Source: Bombyx mori
Lineage: Eukaryota; Arthropoda; Insecta; Lepidoptera; Bombycidae
Direction of reading: 5' to 3'
DNA: 64,000 bases
NCBI RefSeq assembly: GCF_030269925.1
Contig: NC_085116.1
Coordinates: forward strand, 12,586,001 to 12,650,000
Positions within the stretch are counted from its first letter, which is position 1. Every line of letters begins with the position of its first letter. This document shows, one piece after another, positions 60,484 to 64,000 of the stretch. The notes under the pieces are model-generated. The model searched no databases. It was given only the letters and a program-made list of their open reading frames with translations, and had not been told where the DNA came from. The position numbers and the translations under genes were made by a program.

Positions 60484-60869
60484 TTAGATAAATGACAGGT
60501 TAAGTATTAACCTTTATTTAATGCAGGTTTTGAACCGTATTCTTTGAAGGAGACGATTATATTCAAATCAATCTGTATCGACATATCAATAATATTTTTT
60601 TGTCCAAATGCACAGATTGCCACCTTTGATAATAGACGACTCAATTGATCAAAATGAATTAATCTGAGCGATAAAAATAAAGATATCTAGTAAAGGGGCC
60701 CACTTAACGGTGATCATTTGTTTAATTAATTATAAATAAATAAAAGACGGACAAACAATTTTCACATTCGAACATTAACGAACAAATGACGAACAAATAA
60801 TTAAAAATAAAAAAAATCTGAAAATCAAAAAATAGGGAGCCAAATTCACTGAGCCCTATTGCTAATAGC

Positions 60870-61290
60870 CTCGATGGGTTGTAGTAGCTTCACCGCGACG
60901 CTACTTAGACAAAGCGGTGCTATACGATAATCGTCTTATTAAGGTAGCCGTAATTACCTATTCAACCCAGGCGACGGGACAACGCTAAGTTCGAAACATG
61001 TCTTGTCGACTCCAATTTCGGTGCTTTTAGGCCCCTGAAGCACCGTTCACCGTCCTCGTCGAACTAACTAACCCATAGACAAAACCAACGGAGTTTCTCG
61101 TCGGATCTCCTCAGTGGGTCACCATCCCGATCTGGTGACAGACTGCGAAGTACCTAGCGCTCTACCTAGAACTAGTGTAAGAAAATTCTCTTAGGTTGAG
61201 CCCGTAATCTGTTCGACCCTTTTGAGACCCTCGAGAAGTTTTGTGCAAACCCCTTATTCTGGTTAATCCATTGCACTTCTTATAATTCTA
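60870..61290 (-). mobile_element. Probable non-LTR retrotransposon 3' fragment
   Basis: GC-richer than surroundings and without a TIR. Minus strand includes GTGACCCACTGAGGAGATCC and GAGAAACTCCGTTGG, a pattern I associate with BMC1/L1Bm-type ends, but no reading frame is left to confirm it. Confidence 0.35.
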
Positions 61291-61445
61291 GTAAAATCGG
61301 AAAGGCCCTAGAAAAATCTCCAATCCAAAACCATAAACAGGCAAGAAAAAATAGTCCACCAGCCCAGATTTGTACTAATGGCCGAAAGCACTTCTAAAAT
61401 ACAAAAAGTGATATTATACAAAATAAAATGAAACTTATTATTATT

Positions 61446-61831
61446 GTTACGCGCTGGGGTTTGGGATAAATAAAATTTCACCAAAGTACAACTTAAAACT
61501 GTATTTAACACTTGGAACACTTAAAACACTCAGCAAACACTTTAAAACTCTCAATTCGCTTGTTCCGCTTCGCTTCAGGTGATCCATTCGCTGTTTCGCT
61601 TCGAGTAGTTCCGATTACTGACTGACTGCGTGTCATCTCTACAACGCTTCTATAGCCGATACCTCATCCCTAGAATTATCGAGAATATTCCACACATCTC
61701 TAGTAGTAGTTTCCGCTATCTGACAGTAGGTGGTGTTGTTCTACTTGAGCGTTCGTTCTAGGTGCTACTAGGTCCTTCGATATTCGTTCGACTATTCGGC
61801 GATAGATAGCGTTACTCTTACCGGCGTAACA
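61446..61831. mobile_element. TTACGC-TIR element downstream of the SANT gene
   Basis: TGTTACGC at the left and GCGTAACA at the right. Interior collinear with 49579-50600 minus its insertion (shared GTTCCGATTACTGACT-like and TCGATATTCGTT segments), but strongly diverged. Confidence 0.6.
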
Positions 61832-61929
61832 TTATTATATTCTATCTACCGGTTTAAACAGTACTTTTTACACATTTTCTCCACTACTTTTATCCTGAAA
61901 TACAACTTAAAAGTTTAGCATCAATCAAC

Positions 61930-62484
61930 TTATGAAATTGTGAGGTTTTCTTTCATTAGATCACATTTTTCTCTTTCAAGCTGTAAAACTTGATCATGTT
62001 CTTTTTCTATTAAGTCAATTATTTTGCCTTCTAGAGATTCTATTAACTCTAGTTCTCTTTTCCGCAATTCCAACTCTTCCTCTTTTAACTTTAGACTTCT
62101 CTCATACATTCTATCTCTTAATTGCCTTTGGTCTTCTTGTGTTTTTAAGTATACCAGCCACTGTTTTTCTAATTGTACCTTACTTTGATTTCGTTCTGAA
62201 TCAATGCGGTTTGCTAATCTGATTTTCCTCATTTCTATAACTGCCTTACTTTCTATAGGTTTCTTGGATAGAGAACTATTCACATTTTGGTTATTTCGTT
62301 CATTATTTTTGTGCAATAGTTCTGTTATTAAATAGGAATCACAGTCTACATTATATTGTGAGTAAATACTATCCATTTCTTTGAAATACTTAAATTTTTC
62401 ATATTGCCTACATTCCGAATCTATGCATTGTTTGTATTTCTTTGTTAAGGCATTTATTTTCCATCTCACTTGATCAGCAGTCAT
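61930..62484 (-). CDS. SANT-domain gene, last exon
   Basis: 185 codons including the stop, opening MTADQVRWKINALTKKYKQC (third helix of the domain). The C-terminal half is almost all Glu/Lys/Arg/Leu with heptad spacing (RMYERSLKLKEEELELRKRE), a predicted long helix for oligomerisation. The ATG at 62484 is the first codon of the exon, not necessarily the start of the protein. Confidence 0.8.
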   Translation of the reverse strand: MTADQVRWKINALTKKYKQCIDSECRQYEKFKYFKEMDSIYSQYNVDCDSYLITELLHKNNERNNQNVNSSLSKKPIESKAVIEMRKIRLANRIDSERNQSKVQLEKQWLVYLKTQEDQRQLRDRMYERSLKLKEEELELRKRELELIESLEGKIIDLIEKEHDQVLQLEREKCDLMKENLTIS

Positions 62485-63204
62485 CTGAAAATATTAAATA
62501 TATAAATTCGATCATAAAGGTATCGGGAATGGATGATTTATTTACGGTTCAACTCTTTTTTGTTGTTTTTAGATTGGCACAACTGTTTTCCATTTTGGCG
62601 CGTAGTCTGAGTCTATTTAGAATAAATACAGTGCTGTTTTTCATTAAATCACATCTAGTGTGTAATGCGAATGTCTTATTAGACAAAAACATCAAACAAA
62701 AAGTGTCTTAAATATTCCATCGCCAATGGAATTTCGTGTGGAGTCACTGAAAATGTTACAGAAGGTTTACGGTGAATTGACTTTGTCAAAAACATGTGTT
62801 TATTGAGTGGTACAAAGTGTACAAAAGCGGTCAAGATATGATGGAAGATTTGCCTCGTTCAGATAGGCTTTCAACGTATGCGATTGGAGTTAACGTTAAC
62901 GCTAACAAAGGTAAAAGAACTAGTGACTGACAATCCACTTATCAAGTTATTTCTTGTGACCTTTGTTAAGCATTAACTTTGGCCATTGGTAATTCGAAAG
63001 TTATTAATGGATCCAGTATGAAAGATATTTTTAATGCAATATATATTTAACTGTTATGAATACATACATCTATGTCAAAATGTTTTAAATTTTGTGAAAT
63101 AGCCATCCATATTCTAGTCTTCTTTTTGGGTGTTTCTAACATCTGCAAATTTGATTCATACAGTTTCAAGAGTATTGAAGTTGCATTACTTGTCCACACT
63201 GCAC
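61930..63204 (-). CDS. Myb/SANT-like (MADF-related) DNA-binding domain protein, 3' part
   Basis: Two minus-strand exons, 63204-63068 and 62484-61930, join in phase 0 (GACATAGAT|GTATGT to TTTTCAG|ATG). The first encodes AVWTSNATSILLKLYESNLQ and KKKTRIWMAISQNLKHFDID; the second starts MTADQVRWKINALTKKYKQC. Together they form the three-helix Myb/SANT-like domain with its spaced Trp residues, as in many insect single-copy and transposon-derived factors. Then follow a linker and a long charged coiled coil (about residues 130-225) ending KENLTIS-stop. The 5' exon (phase 1 donor) was not found to 64000. It may be a host regulator or a PIF/Harbinger-type Myb-like protein; the intron argues against a recent transposon copy. 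Confidence 0.75.
62716..62900 (+). pseudogene. Mariner transposase N-terminal fragment, broken
   Basis: FRVESLKMLQKVYGELTLSK, then after a frameshift EWYKVYKSGQDMMEDLPRSD, the helix-turn-helix start of a mariner transposase. Frameshifted and truncated; lies in the SANT gene intron. Confidence 0.7.
63068..63204 (-). CDS. SANT-domain gene, penultimate exon
   Basis: Acceptor TTATTACAG, donor GAT|GTATGT. 137 nt encoding the first two helices (WTSNATSILLKLYESN and TRIWMAISQNLKHFDID). Confidence 0.75.
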
Positions 63205-63299
63205 CTGTAATAACAATTGTAATTGTAATATAGATACTTTTTTTATTGCTTAATGTGTGGACGACAAGCTCATTAGACAAGCTATTTGTTGTTATTATT

Positions 63300-63760
63300 A
63301 TTATTATAAATTTTCAAGCATCAAATCAGTATTTTCTAGGAACCATCGAAAGAGATGGTAATCTGCAGAAGCGAAATCGAGAAGCGATGGCAGGTGCGGT
63401 AGGACTTCAGTATTTTCTAGGAACCATCGAAAGAAATGCGGTAGGCAGCGGCTTTGAAGCGGTAGGTAGCGGCTTGGCTCTGCCCTTGGCATTGCTGACG
63501 TCCATGAGCGACGGTAACCACTCACCATCACGTGGGCAGCATGCTTGTCTGCCTATACGGCAATTAAAAAATTTTATGGTAATCTGCAGAAGCGACATCT
63601 GGAGAATATGGCAGGTGTGGTAGGACTTCCTATTTAAGTGTTTTTAAATATGTTTGTACTGGTTTTGCGACGTGCGGACGAGTATTGTAGTGCAGCAAAA
63701 TGACTTTATCATGTTTTTCAGAGTATTCTGACCATTTTTCTTTTATCTCATTCGCATCAA
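63300..63760 (-). pseudogene. Mariner transposase C-terminal fragment, broken and partly duplicated
   Basis: Minus strand reads KVILLHYNTRPHVAKPVQTY (mariner LLHDNARPH with the catalytic Asp replaced by Tyr), then a stop, EVLPHLPYSPD and DYHLFRWFLENT. An approximately 80-bp piece (63328-63407) is repeated at 63407-63436 plus 63576-63628, the second copy being split by a SINE. Confidence 0.7.
63437..63574 (+). mobile_element. Short-tail SINE family copy inside mariner debris
   Basis: GGTAGGCAGCGGC (twice, 63440 and 63459), TTGGCATTGCTGACGTCCAT, ends TATACGGCAATTAAAAAA. Same family as 3621, 25266 and 37876. Confidence 0.75.
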
Positions 63761-63810
63761 TTGCAGTTGGTAGTGAATAACTGATTATCACTACCAACTG
63801 CAATTGATGC
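63754..63810. repeat. Perfect 23-bp inverted repeat with 11-nt loop
   Basis: GCATCAATTGCAGTTGGTAG plus TGA at 63754-63776, exact reverse complement at 63788-63810. Sits at the edge of the mariner fragment. Confidence 0.9.
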
Positions 63811-64000
63811 GGTTTCCTTTGGTTTTAGCTGTTCCTAATAAATCGCACTCCTCTGACCTCACCAGAATATACATCAGGGGTTTCCACTAATATTAGCCAC
63901 ATACCCATGAATACTTTGCTTTGCCACTAATATTGATGGTTGGCCGTGCTCAATCTATGACTCTGAACTTCAGATTGTAGTAATGGATCCATTTTTTATC
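63811..64000. other. Unresolved right end
   Basis: No ORF. May continue mariner debris or the 5' part of the SANT gene. Confidence 0.3.

Larger units (their letters stand above)
59263..60642. mobile_element. MITE with about 30-bp TIR, 4-bp TSD AATT (copy 2)
   Basis: Ends GAGTCG.CTATTATCAAAG (left, 59263) and its inverse (right, to 60642), flanked by AATT on both sides. Sequence outside the inner insertion is collinear, in reverse, with 54931-55206. It is interrupted at 59383-60483. Confidence 0.8.
59135..60855. mobile_element. Outer TIR element hosting nested insertions
   Basis: Terminal inverted repeats of about 80 bp: 59135-59213 and the reverse complement of about 60775-60855, both starting GGCTCAGTGAATTTGGC and sharing a long T-rich arm with GTTCGTC and TTGTTCGTTAATGT. 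No transposase and no clear target duplication. Non-autonomous DNA transposon, family not recognised. Confidence 0.75.

Noticed and set aside
1..64000. CRISPR, operons or a prokaryote-type defence system
   Set aside because: Spliced genes, SINEs and MITEs show nuclear insect DNA; no regularly spaced repeat array was seen.

Overview
The window is lepidopteran nuclear DNA, most likely silkworm (Bombyx). It is AT-rich, has short multi-exon genes with GT-AG introns, and carries more than 20 copies of a tRNA-derived SINE that I recognise as Bm1, plus a second short SINE-tail family, RTE-like LINE 3' ends, a broken mariner, and several MITE-like elements with terminal inverted repeats (TIRs). There are no bacterial genes, CRISPR arrays or stand-alone tRNA/rRNA genes.

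Four protein-coding genes can be assembled exon by exon with matching splice phases. (1) A Myt1-type (myelin transcription factor 1) six-C2HC-finger transcription factor on +, 17 coding exons from 12550 to 42984, 1212 aa. (2) WDR46/Utp7, an SSU-processome WD-repeat protein on +, 12 exons from 45203 to 54498, 609 aa. (3) An E2F4/5-like E2F on -, start at 58968, at least five exons to 56525 and probably one or two more to about 55335. (4) A 3'-terminal part of a Myb/SANT-like DNA-binding domain gene on -, 63204 to 61930, whose 5' end lies beyond the recognisable sequence.

Layout: 1-12189 is repeat-rich upstream DNA with candidate distal 5' exons of Myt1; 12190-12549 is a GC-rich promoter and 5'UTR; 12576-22518 is a 9.9-kb first intron; 22519-42984 holds the remaining Myt1 exons; 42985-45202 is the Myt1 3'UTR and intergenic DNA; 45203-54498 is WDR46 with TE-loaded introns; 54499-58968 holds the convergent E2F gene; 59135-60855 is a four-level nest of transposable elements just upstream of the E2F start; 61930-64000 is the SANT gene and mariner debris.

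Most notable: odd-numbered Myt1 fingers are all split by an intron at the same codon and phase while even-numbered ones are intact; one of those introns uses a GC donor; a predicted internal first exon (34601-34614) splices in frame to give a short ZF3-6 isoform; WDR46 intron 4 carries a duplicate of the intron 6/exon 7 acceptor; and a MITE family with about 30-bp TIRs and 4-bp target duplications is present twice, once as host for nested insertions. The four genes are functionally ordinary conserved metazoan genes; I see no evidence of a novel multi-gene system.
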